Source: Flavobacterium psychrophilum (lineage in GTDB: Bacteria > Bacteroidota > Bacteroidia > Flavobacteriales > Flavobacteriaceae). From it: a DNA stretch of 38,601 nucleotides. The notes beneath the pieces were generated by a model. The model made no database searches and was not told the origin of the DNA. It was given only the letters and a program-made list of their open reading frames with translations. Below are positions 16,514-25,534 of this stretch, in pieces (positions within the stretch are counted from its first letter, which is position 1; every line of letters starts with the position of its first letter). The stretch covers positions 1 to 38,601 of the forward strand of contig DYPB01000008.1 in the NCBI GenBank assembly GCA_020720185.1. Direction: 5' to 3'. The translations under genes and the position numbers were made by a program.

Positions 16514-18763
16514 CTATTCAAATTTTGATTTCACTTCTTCTTTTGGCCAAGTATTATTGGTTGTATCAGTGTCGGCGGTTTCAAGTTTTGGATCAATTTG
16601 AATTTTTACTACCCGTTTTGTGGTTGCAAATGTTCTAATGGCTTCATTATCATTCATTCTCCAAATTTGTGCTGGAAACATCTGATTTTCAGTTGTTCCA
16701 TCTTCAAATGTAAGCTCAACAATTATTGGCATTACTAATCCTCCGGGTTTGTTAAACGATACTTCGTAGAAAAATTTTGGAGCAACTAATTTTGCTTTTT
16801 CCTCTGCTGAATATTTAGTTTCTATAAACTCGTTTAGTTTTTTTACATCTTTTATTTCAAATGGTTTATTAATTTCTGGGCTATAACTTTCGTTTGACGC
16901 ATTAATCATATATACCATTTCACCTGTTTTTTTCATTCTGTTTCTACGATTTGGCTCTTCATTTTTGAAGTTTTTTGGTGTTGTTTCTGTTACAAAATAC
17001 TGATTAACAGATTGTATGTCAATATCATTATAATCGGTTGTATAAAACCAACCACGGATAAACCAGTCTAAATCTACTGCTGATGCGTCTTCCATTGTTC
17101 TAAAGAAATCTTCTGGAGTTGGGTGTTTAAATTTCCATCTATTGGCATAAGTTTTAAAAGCATAGTCAAACAAATCGTGCCCCATTATGGTTTCTCTTAA
17201 AATGTTTAATCCTGTTGCGGGCTTGGCATAAGCATTGTTTCCAAATTGTCTTAAAACTTCTGAATTGCTCATAATAGGTTCTAAACCATCCTGATTACCA
17301 CTCATATATGGTACAATTAATTTTGCAGGACCTCTTCGAGAAGGGAATTTTGATTCACTCCAAGAGCATTCTGCTAAATATTGCATAAAAGTGTTTAATC
17401 CTTCGTCCATCCATGTCCATTGTCGTTCATCTGAATTTACAATCATCGGAAAATAATTATGTCCCACTTCGTGAATGATTACTCCTAACATTCCGTATTT
17501 TACACCGTCAGAATAAGAACCGTCTGCTTCTGGACGCCCGTAATTCCAACAAATCATAGGATATTCCATTCCTTGATCTTTTGCATTCACTGAAACTGCT
17601 TTTGGATATGGATAATCAAAAGTATAACTCGAATAGCTTTTTAAAGTATGTGCAACTGCCATTGTCGAAAATTTTTCCCACAATGGGTTTCCTTCTTTTG
17701 GATATAAAGAAACAGCCATTACGGTTTTTTCACTCATTTTGACGGCCATCATATCTAAAATAAATTTTCTAGAGGTCGAAATTCCAAAATCTCTTACATT
17801 CTCGGCCTTAAAATGCCATGTTTTTTTCTTGTCTGAAAAACCTTTTTCGCTAATCATAGCTTCCTCTTGTGTAACAATTACAACAGGTTTGTCATAAGAT
17901 TTTTGTGCTAATTCATATCTTTTTACTTGTTCTGGAGTAAAAACTTCGGCTCTATTTAATAAATTTCCGGTAGCTTCCATAATATGATCAGCTGGTACAG
18001 TTACTGATACCTCAAAGTTTCCGAAAGCTAATGCAAATTCTCCAGATCCCCAAAATTGCATATTTTGCCAACCTTCAACATCGTTATAAACTGCCATTCT
18101 TGGATAAAATTGTGCCAATACATAAAGTCTATTTCCATCTTCAAATTGCTCATAACCAGACCTTCCGCCATCAATCATATAGTCATTAATATTGTACCAC
18201 CATTTTATTTTAAGTATTATTTTTTCGTTATGTTTTAATGGTTTTGAAAGATTAATTCTCATCATCGTTTCATTAATTGTATATGAAAAATCAATATTAT
18301 TTTGGTCTTTTACATAATCTATTTTAAAACCACCATCTCGTTTTTCTTCTAAAAAACTTTTAGAAAACGATTTTATGCTTTGTGCATTATCAAATCCTGA
18401 ACTTTCTACCAAAGGTGTTTTTGAAGTTTTTGATTGCATATTTTGATCTAATTGCAACCATAAATAGTCTAAACTTTCTTTGGCATTATTGGTATAAGTA
18501 ATGGTTTCAGTACCATATAATTTGGCGTTTTTATCATCTAATTCAATATCAATTTTATAATCAGCCTGTTGCTGATAATACTCTGGACCCGGAGCTCCAG
18601 CCGCTGTTCTGTACATATTTGGGGTTGCTAATAAATCATACATTTGACGAAATTTATTAGTATCCGTATGCCCGGATTCTTTTATTTTTTGAGATTGCTT
18701 AACTTCTTGTGCAACAATTATTGAGGAAAAAGTTAGGAATAATATAAGTGATAATTTTTTCAT
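16514..18763 (-). CDS. Secreted M1-family metallopeptidase, large form
   Basis: The 749-aa protein has a signal peptide (MKKLSLILFLTFSSIIVAQ). Zinc ligands are in HEVGH (431-435), with Glu454 in MDEGLNTF, and the substrate-binding motif appears as GMEYP (398-402). The N-terminal ~300 residues form the beta-rich M1 domain, and a C-terminal extension of about 250 residues follows the catalytic part. It differs strongly from the other M1 peptidase at 9.0-10.6 kb. ATG 18763 was chosen over a TTG at 18817 because it places the signal peptide at the N-terminus and lies downstream of a -7 box. Predicted periplasmic or outer-surface peptidase; substrate unknown. Confidence 0.9.
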   Translation of the reverse strand: MKKLSLILFLTFSSIIVAQEVKQSQKIKESGHTDTNKFRQMYDLLATPNMYRTAAGAPGPEYYQQQADYKIDIELDDKNAKLYGTETITYTNNAKESLDYLWLQLDQNMQSKTSKTPLVESSGFDNAQSIKSFSKSFLEEKRDGGFKIDYVKDQNNIDFSYTINETMMRINLSKPLKHNEKIILKIKWWYNINDYMIDGGRSGYEQFEDGNRLYVLAQFYPRMAVYNDVEGWQNMQFWGSGEFALAFGNFEVSVTVPADHIMEATGNLLNRAEVFTPEQVKRYELAQKSYDKPVVIVTQEEAMISEKGFSDKKKTWHFKAENVRDFGISTSRKFILDMMAVKMSEKTVMAVSLYPKEGNPLWEKFSTMAVAHTLKSYSSYTFDYPYPKAVSVNAKDQGMEYPMICWNYGRPEADGSYSDGVKYGMLGVIIHEVGHNYFPMIVNSDERQWTWMDEGLNTFMQYLAECSWSESKFPSRRGPAKLIVPYMSGNQDGLEPIMSNSEVLRQFGNNAYAKPATGLNILRETIMGHDLFDYAFKTYANRWKFKHPTPEDFFRTMEDASAVDLDWFIRGWFYTTDYNDIDIQSVNQYFVTETTPKNFKNEEPNRRNRMKKTGEMVYMINASNESYSPEINKPFEIKDVKKLNEFIETKYSAEEKAKLVAPKFFYEVSFNKPGGLVMPIIVELTFEDGTTENQMFPAQIWRMNDNEAIRTFATTKRVVKIQIDPKLETADTDTTNNTWPKEEVKSKFE

Positions 18764-18803
18764 CGGTTTTAGTTTTTTTTTGTTTAATAGTAGTTTTATA
18801 AAA

Positions 18804-18811
18804 CAAAAATA
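18804..18811 (-). promoter_or_regulatory. Promoter -7 box (TATTTTTG) for the large M1 peptidase
   Basis: Minus-strand TATTTTTG lies 40 bases before the ATG at 18763 and touches the base of the hairpin at 18809-18839. No -33 match at the usual distance. Confidence 0.4.
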
Positions 18812-18839
18812 CTGCAAAGTTTTTAAAAACTTGCAGTAT
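18809..18839 (-). terminator. Hairpin ending the 52-aa gene transcript
   Basis: The sequence atactgcaaagttttt (18809-18824) pairs with aaaaacttgcagtat (18825-18839) with one unpaired A. On the minus strand it is followed by a T-rich stretch, so it can end transcription of the small gene upstream. Confidence 0.55.
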
Positions 18840-18864
18840 ATTTATACTTTTTTTTAATTATTTT

Positions 18865-19023
18865 TTAATTGCTTACAATATGATAATCATAAACTTCCAT
18901 TGTTTTTACACTTTCAATTTCTGATATATATGATTTTAAAACTGAATGATATTCTTTTAGCATATATGAACTACTACTTTCAATAATTTCTTGCAACTCT
19001 TTTTTGATTTCTTTTGTATTCAT
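18865..19023 (-). CDS. 52-aa small protein with its own promoter and terminator
   Basis: The frame starts at ATG 19023 (MNTKEIKKELQEIIESSSSY) and ends at TAA 18865. The product is mostly helical, charged and soluble, with no membrane segment or signal peptide. A TATCTTTG box lies 25 bases upstream of the ATG and a hairpin with T-rich tail follows the stop, so the unit looks complete. The KKELQEIIE opening recalls short antitoxin-like flavobacterial proteins, but no toxin gene is adjacent and I do not recognise the family. Confidence 0.5.
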   Translation of the reverse strand: MNTKEIKKELQEIIESSSSYMLKEYHSVLKSYISEIESVKTMEVYDYHIVSN

Positions 19024-19048
19024 ATTTCAATATTATTTTTAAGAATGG

Positions 19049-19056
19049 CAAAGATA
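19049..19056 (-). promoter_or_regulatory. Promoter -7 box (TATCTTTG) for the 52-aa gene
   Basis: It lies 25 bases before the ATG at 19023, just downstream of the stop of the efflux operon's last gene on the same strand. Confidence 0.45.
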
Positions 19057-19060
19057 AATC

Positions 19061-19555
19061 TTAATATTTATAAAAAAAACTCGGATTATTAATTGTTAAT
19101 AACTTGTTTTCTTTTGTTTCATAAACTGTTGTTTGGATAATATTTTGCTGGTCAGAACTTAAATCAAGCAGAGCAGTATTTTGAATTTCTAATGTTTTGA
19201 TTTTGTTAATTTTATCAATGGTATAGTAACAAATTAGTGTGTTATCTTCCATTTCTTTTTGTATAAATTTGAGACTTATTTTTTGATTATTTATTTTTAT
19301 TAACAATTTTTCAGATAAATATTTTTGCATCAAAATGATGTCTTCAGCAGTTTCAGTATCTTCACCGAGATGTGTTTTTTTTTGATATTTTTTTTGTAAA
19401 ACAGTGTTCAAATCATCTGCAAAAATGCGTGTAATTATTTCAATTCGCCTTGCTTTTTGATTATAATTAATCTGATATATTGACACATAAAATTTATGTA
19501 CAGTAAATGAGGTTAGGAGCCCAAAAATAGTTATTATAAGCAGATGTTTTTTCAT
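19061..19555 (-). CDS. DUF6702-like exported protein, last gene of the metal-efflux operon
   Basis: The 164-aa protein has a signal peptide or N-terminal helix (MKKHLLIITIFGLLTSFTVH), followed by KFYVSIYQINYNQKARRIEI, a pattern I associate with the flavobacterial DUF6702 proteins of unknown function. Those are beta-rich periplasmic proteins often wrongly labelled peptidase E. The start ATG shares one base with the stop codon of the adaptor gene, so translation is coupled to the efflux genes. That location suggests an accessory role in metal or envelope homeostasis, but nothing in the sequence shows metal ligands. Confidence 0.75.
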   Translation of the reverse strand: MKKHLLIITIFGLLTSFTVHKFYVSIYQINYNQKARRIEIITRIFADDLNTVLQKKYQKKTHLGEDTETAEDIILMQKYLSEKLLIKINNQKISLKFIQKEMEDNTLICYYTIDKINKIKTLEIQNTALLDLSSDQQNIIQTTVYETKENKLLTINNPSFFYKY

Positions 19556-20679
19556 TATTCTTCAGTATTTTTAAATTTCATTAATAAGGAATAGGCTCCT
19601 TTAATTACAATTTTTGTGTCTAAAAATTTGTTAGCATTTTCAATTGTTGTAAAGCCATTTTCTGTGTTTCCTATTTTAATTTCAACCATTTCAAATTGAT
19701 TGTTTTTATTAACTAAAAAAATATAATTTTTATTTTCAAAATTCACTATAGCATTGTTTGGCAATGTGTTAGATGTTTTATTGTTAATTTCTAATTTAGC
19801 ATTCATATACATTCCTGGCAAAAGTGTTTTGTCATATTTGTTAAAATGGCAATGAATTTCGGCACTTTTATTTTCTGTAAAATCTTTGCCAATTAGTATA
19901 ATTTTGCACAAATGTTTTTGTTCTGGATTACTATTTGTATAGGCAAATAACGACTGTCCGATACTGATTTTATTAATGTCTTTTTCATAAACAGTCAGTG
20001 CTAAATGAATGTCGCTTGTATTTACAATTTCAAATAAAACATCGCTTGGATTAACATATTTTCCTGTATTAACATTAATTTTAGAAATATATCCATCAAT
20101 TGGTGCATAAATGCTAACACTTTTTGAGATAGATTTCGCCGAAACATTATTTGGATTGATACCTGCAAATTTTAATTTTTCAGCATACGATTGAACTAAA
20201 ATTTGTAGTGAATTATATTCAGCTTGAGCTTGTTGATAAACTTTATCACTACTTGCCTTACTTTGGTTGAGTTCTTTTTGTCGTTCAAATTCTGCTTTTG
20301 CAAATATTGTTTTGGTTTTTGCTATTAGGTAATCTTCTTGTAATTGAATGTATTGCTTGTCTTCAACATTACATAAAATTTGTCCTTTTTTAACATACAT
20401 TCCTATTAAAAGGTTGATGTTTTTTAAATATCCGCCCATTGGCACACTAATTGACACTAAATTTTGTGGTGGAACATCAATTTTACCATTTAATTGTAGT
20501 GTTTCCGAGATATTTTTTTGTTCCATTTTTCCAAATGTAATCCCAGCATTTTTGATTTGAATATCGGAAAGACTTGTAATATTTTGTGCGGTTTTGGCTT
20601 TATTTTCAATTTCATTGGTATTGTTTTTGCACGAAAAAAACAATAAAATAAATAAGTTAATTACAATTATATTTTTCAT
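19555..20679 (-). CDS. czcB: Periplasmic adaptor (membrane fusion) lipoprotein of heavy-metal RND efflux
   Basis: The 374-aa protein has a lipoprotein signal (MKNIIVINLFILLFFSC, lipid-modified Cys17), so it is anchored to a membrane facing the periplasm. The order is a barrel strand region, a lipoyl half (VPMGGYLKNINLLIGMYVKKG, about 80-100), a long alpha-hairpin (about 110-165), a second lipoyl half (IYAPIDGYISKINVNTGKYV), then the beta-barrel and membrane-proximal domains. It links the RND pump to the outer-membrane factor. Its ATG overlaps the pump gene stop (ATGA). Two histidines in AEIHCHFNKYD, in the barrel region, could bind metal; this is inference. Confidence 0.9.
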   Translation of the reverse strand: MKNIIVINLFILLFFSCKNNTNEIENKAKTAQNITSLSDIQIKNAGITFGKMEQKNISETLQLNGKIDVPPQNLVSISVPMGGYLKNINLLIGMYVKKGQILCNVEDKQYIQLQEDYLIAKTKTIFAKAEFERQKELNQSKASSDKVYQQAQAEYNSLQILVQSYAEKLKFAGINPNNVSAKSISKSVSIYAPIDGYISKINVNTGKYVNPSDVLFEIVNTSDIHLALTVYEKDINKISIGQSLFAYTNSNPEQKHLCKIILIGKDFTENKSAEIHCHFNKYDKTLLPGMYMNAKLEINNKTSNTLPNNAIVNFENKNYIFLVNKNNQFEMVEIKIGNTENGFTTIENANKFLDTKIVIKGAYSLLMKFKNTEE

Positions 20680-23600
20680 TTTGCGGTAATATTTTTAAGA
20701 TTAATAATGGCTTCGTTATAGTTTCTAATTGCTTCAATATAAGCATTCTGTATTTCAATATTCTGATTAATCAGCATAACCCATTCGATATAATTAATAG
20801 CACCATTTGCAAATTTATTATCTGCGGCAGCCATAATTAAACCGATATTTTTTAAACCATTTGATTCATAATAATCTATAGCTTGATGCTGTTTTTTATA
20901 AATTTGAAACCATTTATAAATTTGATTTTTTAGATTTATTGTTTCGTTTTCGATATTGTTTTTTGCAATTTCAGTATTAATTTCTAATGCTTGTTGCTTG
21001 TTTTTCATTGATGAATTTAACAATGGAATTGTGAGGCCAAATTGACCAAAAACACCTTTGTAACTATTTGTAAATGTGTCTGTTGAATTAAATGATTGCC
21101 AATAAAAGCCACCAATTAATTCAGGTGCTTTTTTAGATTTTTCTAACGCAATTGATGCTTTATTATTTGCTAATTCTTGTTCTTTTAGTTTTATAATAGT
21201 AGTATTTTTAATGACATTATTATTATAAATTTCGTCAAAATTCATTTTGAAATCATCAATAATTGGTTCGAAAATTTTATTGGAATTTAACAAATAATTA
21301 AATCTTGATAGTAATATTTGATGATCAATAACCACTTCGTCTAATTGCATTTTTATTTGTGCCGACTGATTTTCTGCAGTAATCTTTTCTAAAATATTGC
21401 TTTCACCTTTATTAAAACGAAGTGTCGATTTTCTTAAAAATTCGTTATAAATACTATCATTATTTTTCAATAAGTTTTCTTTTTTTGCAAGCCCAATTAA
21501 TTCGTTGTAACACAATGATATTTCTTTAATAAATTCGTTTTTTTGAATTATTTCAATTAAATTCCCTGTTTTAAATTCCTCAATTAACAGTTGTTTTTGT
21601 CGTTTATAAACTGTCGGAAATTTAATATTTTGGGTAACACCAATTTTCAAATCGTTAATAGTTGTATTTATCTGACCATATTCGACACCAATTTCTGTAT
21701 TTGGAATATCATATCCAGTTTTTGTCATTTTTTGTAAATATTCTGAATAGAGTTTGTTATTTTTAACACTCAAATTATTTTGTAATCCAATTTCTATGGC
21801 TTTTTGCATTGAAATTTTTTCTTGTGCATTTGTATTTTGAAAATTAAAAAGCATCAAAGAAACAATTAATACTGTTGCTAATTTTGGTTTTTGAATTTTG
21901 AATTTTGAATTATTCTCAAACATAATATATAATATTGGTAATACAAAAAGTGTTAAAAATGTTGCTACCATTAGTCCGCCAATAACTACAGTTGCTAATG
22001 GTTTTTGCACCTCGGCACCCGAACCGTTGCTTAAAGCCATTGGTAAAAAGCCTAATGATGCCACAAAAGCAGTCATTAAAACGGGTCGTAATCTGGTTTC
22101 GGTTCCTTCAATTACAATATTTTTCAAATCTTCAATTTTCAAATTTTCTTTATTTTTTTCTTTTTTTAGCCTATTAAATTCTGCAATTAATACTAATCCA
22201 TTTAAAACCGCAACTCCAAAAAGTGCAATAAAACCAACACCTGCACTAATGCTAAAAGGCATTCCTCGAAGGGCTAAAAATAATATTCCGCCTATTGTTG
22301 ATAATGGAATTGCGGAATAAATTAGTAAGCTTTGTTTAATAGATTTGAAGGCAAAAAATAACAGAATGAAGATTAAAATTAAAGAAATTGGTACGGCAAT
22401 CATCAGTCTTTTTTTTGCATTATTTAAGTTTTCAAATGAGCCACCATAAGTTGGATAATAACCTGCAGGAAATTTAATTTCCGCATTAACTTTCCCTTGC
22501 AATTCGTTTACAATACTTTGTACATCTCTATTTTTTATATTAAATCCAACAACAATTCGTCGTTTTGCATCTTCTCTTTGAATTTGATTTGGACCTTCTG
22601 TTACCTCAATTTCAGCAAGTTGTCCTAACGGAATTGCACCTCCGTTTTGAATAGGAATTAATAAATTTTGAATATCATTTACATCTTGCTTTTTTTCTGA
22701 TTCTAACCGAACAACTAAATCAAATCGCTTTTCATCTTCAAAGACTAAACCAGTACTTTGTCCTGCAAATGCTGTATTTATGTCTCTGTTTACATCCTCA
22801 ATATTTAATCCATATTGAGCAATGACTTGCCTGTTATAATTAATTACAACTTGCGGAATTCCAGTTACTTGTTCAATATATAAATCGTCAGTACCTTCTA
22901 CGCTAGTAACAATTTTTCCTAATTTGTTGGCATATTTTGATAGTGTATCTAAATTTTCGCCAAAAATTTTGCAAACCACATCTTGTTTGGCACCAGTCAT
23001 TAATTCGTTAAATCGCATTTGCACAGGATATTGAAAATCAAATGAAACACCAGGAACAGCCTCTAATTCTTTTGACATTTTTTCGGATAATTCCTCAAAT
23101 GTGCTAGCCGATTTCCATTCACTTTTATCTTTCAGAATCACCATCATATCACTAGCGTCAAGTGGCATAGGATCTGTTGGAACTTCGCTACTACCTGTTT
23201 TTCCAACAACTTTTTGAACTTCTGGAAATTTTTCTAATAATATTTTTGATCCTTGAGACACTGCTGTTATTGAGGTTTGTAAATTACTACCGGGCAAAAC
23301 TCTTGTATCTACCGCAAAATCACCTTCCTCTAATGATGGAATAAATTCACCTCCCATAAAACTTAATACAATTATAGAAATTACAAATAAACCAATTACT
23401 GTTGCTAATACTGCTTTTGGTTTTTCAATGACTTTGGTTAATTTTTGAGTATAAAACAAGGTTATTTTTTTCATAACCCTGTCAGACCAAGTTTCTTGAT
23501 GGTTATTATTTTTGTTTAAAAATAATGCACTCATCATTGGGATATATGTTAATGACAATAAAAATGCTCCGATTAATGCAAATGCTACGGTTTGAGCCAT

Positions 23601-25025
23601 TGGAACAAACATTTTTCCTTCAATTCCTTCCAACGAAAATATTGGAATATAAACAATTAGGATAATAATTTGTCCAAAAACGGCACTATTCATCATTTTT
23701 GAAGCACTATGTGATACTTGATTATCCATTTGTGCGGCATTAAATTTTTCTGTTTTATTATGAGATAATTGATGCAATACCGCCTCGACAATAATGACCG
23801 CACCATCTACAATTAATCCAAAATCTAATGCACCTAAACTCATTAAATTGCCACTAACTCCAAATAAATTCATCATAATTATTGCAAATAACATTGCTAA
23901 TGGAATTACTGATGCTACAATTAAACCAGCTCTTAAGTTTCCTAAAAAGAGTACTAAAACAAAAATAACTATTAATGCACCTTCTAATAAATTTTTACTT
24001 ACTGTATGTATTGAATTATTCACCATTTTTGTACGATCTAAAAATGGCACAATCTCAATCCCTTCTGGCAAAGTTTTTTGAATTTGTAAAACTCTATCCT
24101 TGATTTTTTTTATGACCACATTGCTGTTTGCTCCTTTTAGCATCATTACAACTGCTCCAGAAACTTCGCCTTTTCCGTTATAAGTCATTGCTCCATAGCG
24201 AATAGCATTACCGATTCTCACATCTGCAACATCTCTGATAAAAATTGGTGTTTGATTTTTTAATGTCGTTATTGAAATATTATTAATATCGTCGATGCTT
24301 TTTAGTAAACCTTCACTTCTAATATATAACACAGTTGGACCTTTTTCAATATACGCACCGCCAGTATTTTGGTTGTTTTTTTGAACAGCATTAAAAACAT
24401 CGTCAATGGTAATATTATGTGATTGCAATTTATTAGAATTAATTGCAATTTCATATTGTTTTAACTTTCCTCCAAAACTACTAACCTCTGCAACTCCTTC
24501 AACTCCAATTAATTGTCGTCTAACTATCCAATCTTGTATAGTTCGCAAATCTGTGGCGTCATATTTATTTTCATATCCGCTTTTTGCCTTTACAACATAT
24601 TGATAAATCTCACCTAATCCCGTGGTTAATGGAGCAAGATAAGGATTGCCAATGCCTTGCGGAATTTGATCTTTCACTTCTGACAATCTTTCTGATACTT
24701 GCTGTCTTGCCCAATAAATGTCGGTATCATCGTCAAAAACTATTGTTACTAATGATAATCCAAAACGAGAAAAACTACGAATTTCTTTCAGTCCAGGAAT
24801 ATTGCTGTTGGCTTGTTCAATAGGAAAAGTAATCAATCGTTCAATATCAGTTGCACCAAGTGATGGGGCTGTTGTAATTACTTGAACCTGATTATTGGTA
24901 ATGTCTGGAACGGCATCTATTGGCAATTTTGTAAATTGATAACTACCATAAGCAATTAACAAAATTAGGAATAGCCCAACGATGAGTTTGTTTTTTATAG
25001 AAAACTCAATTGTTTTTTTTAGCAT
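20676..25025 (-). CDS. czcA: CzcA-type heavy-metal RND pump fused to a TolC-like outer-membrane factor
   Basis: The 1449-aa protein has two parts. Residues 1 to about 1036 are a complete RND pump: N-terminal helix, large periplasmic loops, and the TM4 proton-relay motif DFGLIVDGAVIIVE with Asp401, Asp407 and Glu414, the form found in divalent-cation pumps (Zn, Co, Cd, Ni) rather than the Cu/Ag type. A hydrophobic segment then follows (KLATVLIVSLMLFNFQNTNA, about 1043-1062) that looks like a signal peptide ending in an A-x-A-like site. From about 1065 to the end comes an outer-membrane efflux protein domain with long coiled helices. The frame is continuous with no stop at the junction. The fused form occurs in other Bacteroidetes. 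The metal is inferred only. Confidence 0.93.
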   Translation of the reverse strand: MLKKTIEFSIKNKLIVGLFLILLIAYGSYQFTKLPIDAVPDITNNQVQVITTAPSLGATDIERLITFPIEQANSNIPGLKEIRSFSRFGLSLVTIVFDDDTDIYWARQQVSERLSEVKDQIPQGIGNPYLAPLTTGLGEIYQYVVKAKSGYENKYDATDLRTIQDWIVRRQLIGVEGVAEVSSFGGKLKQYEIAINSNKLQSHNITIDDVFNAVQKNNQNTGGAYIEKGPTVLYIRSEGLLKSIDDINNISITTLKNQTPIFIRDVADVRIGNAIRYGAMTYNGKGEVSGAVVMMLKGANSNVVIKKIKDRVLQIQKTLPEGIEIVPFLDRTKMVNNSIHTVSKNLLEGALIVIFVLVLFLGNLRAGLIVASVIPLAMLFAIIMMNLFGVSGNLMSLGALDFGLIVDGAVIIVEAVLHQLSHNKTEKFNAAQMDNQVSHSASKMMNSAVFGQIIILIVYIPIFSLEGIEGKMFVPMAQTVAFALIGAFLLSLTYIPMMSALFLNKNNNHQETWSDRVMKKITLFYTQKLTKVIEKPKAVLATVIGLFVISIIVLSFMGGEFIPSLEEGDFAVDTRVLPGSNLQTSITAVSQGSKILLEKFPEVQKVVGKTGSSEVPTDPMPLDASDMMVILKDKSEWKSASTFEELSEKMSKELEAVPGVSFDFQYPVQMRFNELMTGAKQDVVCKIFGENLDTLSKYANKLGKIVTSVEGTDDLYIEQVTGIPQVVINYNRQVIAQYGLNIEDVNRDINTAFAGQSTGLVFEDEKRFDLVVRLESEKKQDVNDIQNLLIPIQNGGAIPLGQLAEIEVTEGPNQIQREDAKRRIVVGFNIKNRDVQSIVNELQGKVNAEIKFPAGYYPTYGGSFENLNNAKKRLMIAVPISLILIFILLFFAFKSIKQSLLIYSAIPLSTIGGILFLALRGMPFSISAGVGFIALFGVAVLNGLVLIAEFNRLKKEKNKENLKIEDLKNIVIEGTETRLRPVLMTAFVASLGFLPMALSNGSGAEVQKPLATVVIGGLMVATFLTLFVLPILYIMFENNSKFKIQKPKLATVLIVSLMLFNFQNTNAQEKISMQKAIEIGLQNNLSVKNNKLYSEYLQKMTKTGYDIPNTEIGVEYGQINTTINDLKIGVTQNIKFPTVYKRQKQLLIEEFKTGNLIEIIQKNEFIKEISLCYNELIGLAKKENLLKNNDSIYNEFLRKSTLRFNKGESNILEKITAENQSAQIKMQLDEVVIDHQILLSRFNYLLNSNKIFEPIIDDFKMNFDEIYNNNVIKNTTIIKLKEQELANNKASIALEKSKKAPELIGGFYWQSFNSTDTFTNSYKGVFGQFGLTIPLLNSSMKNKQQALEINTEIAKNNIENETINLKNQIYKWFQIYKKQHQAIDYYESNGLKNIGLIMAAADNKFANGAINYIEWVMLINQNIEIQNAYIEAIRNYNEAIINLKNITAK

Positions 25026-25104
25026 AAATTTATTTATTAATCATTATAAAATTGGACTCATAAATTTGTTGAAATTTAAAAGTCAAAAAAGTATTATATA
25101 TTGA

Positions 25105-25497
25105 TTAACAAATTTTTGGTGGTTGCCAAATTTTTGATTGAAATTTAGGAATAAAAGAAAAATTATATCCAAAATAAGTTTTTTTTGGAAAATCTGTCAA
25201 AAAAGTGTTTTGAGAAAAGGAATAATTGTAAATTGGTGTGCATAAAACTATTGTAGTACATGAACAATTTGTATTATGAGATTTGAATGGTAATTTCATA
25301 TCTTTATCATAATCATTATCAAAAACTTCGCCGTGAGAATAATGGATTGACAAGAATTGTAATAAACTTAATTTAGGATTTTCTTGCTTATGCTCATAAA
25401 AATGTTCTACCAATATTGGCAATTTAGCATATTCACTAATCTGAAAAGTAGTAAATATATAAAGTGATAGAAATAATATAGAAATGTTTTTTTTCAA
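25105..25497 (-). CDS. Small exported protein heading the metal-efflux operon (TTG start)
   Basis: The 130-aa product has a signal peptide (MKKNISILFLSLYIFTTFQI) and a mature part with LVEHFYEHKQENPKLSLLQF, HYSHGEVFDNDYDKDMKLPF, a CSC pair and IWQPPKIC at the end. Proteins of this kind often precede CusA/CzcA-type operons in Bacteroidetes; their function is not known. The several His, Asp and Cys residues would suit metal binding. No ATG occurs before residue 66, and the TTG at 25497 gives a complete signal peptide, so TTG is taken as the start. It lies 79 bp upstream of the pump gene. Confidence 0.75.
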   Translation of the reverse strand: MKKNISILFLSLYIFTTFQISEYAKLPILVEHFYEHKQENPKLSLLQFLSIHYSHGEVFDNDYDKDMKLPFKSHNTNCSCTTIVLCTPIYNYSFSQNTFLTDFPKKTYFGYNFSFIPKFQSKIWQPPKIC

Positions 25498-25518
25498 TTG
25501 GGTTTTAAAAAATTTTTA

Positions 25519-25534
25519 CAAATTTACAAATTTA
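25519..25534 (-). promoter_or_regulatory. Tandem -7 boxes (TAAATTTG twice) for the metal-efflux operon
   Basis: Minus-strand TAAATTTGTAAATTTG gives two adjacent matches to TAnnTTTG. The downstream one ends 21 bases before the TTG start. The upstream one overlaps the end of the methyltransferase-like gene. Confidence 0.45.

Noticed and set aside
23794..24823. Several plus-strand ORFs (65-95 aa) antisense to the RND pump gene
   Set aside because: They are antisense shadows of a strongly constrained gene, with no promoter or ribosome-binding site.
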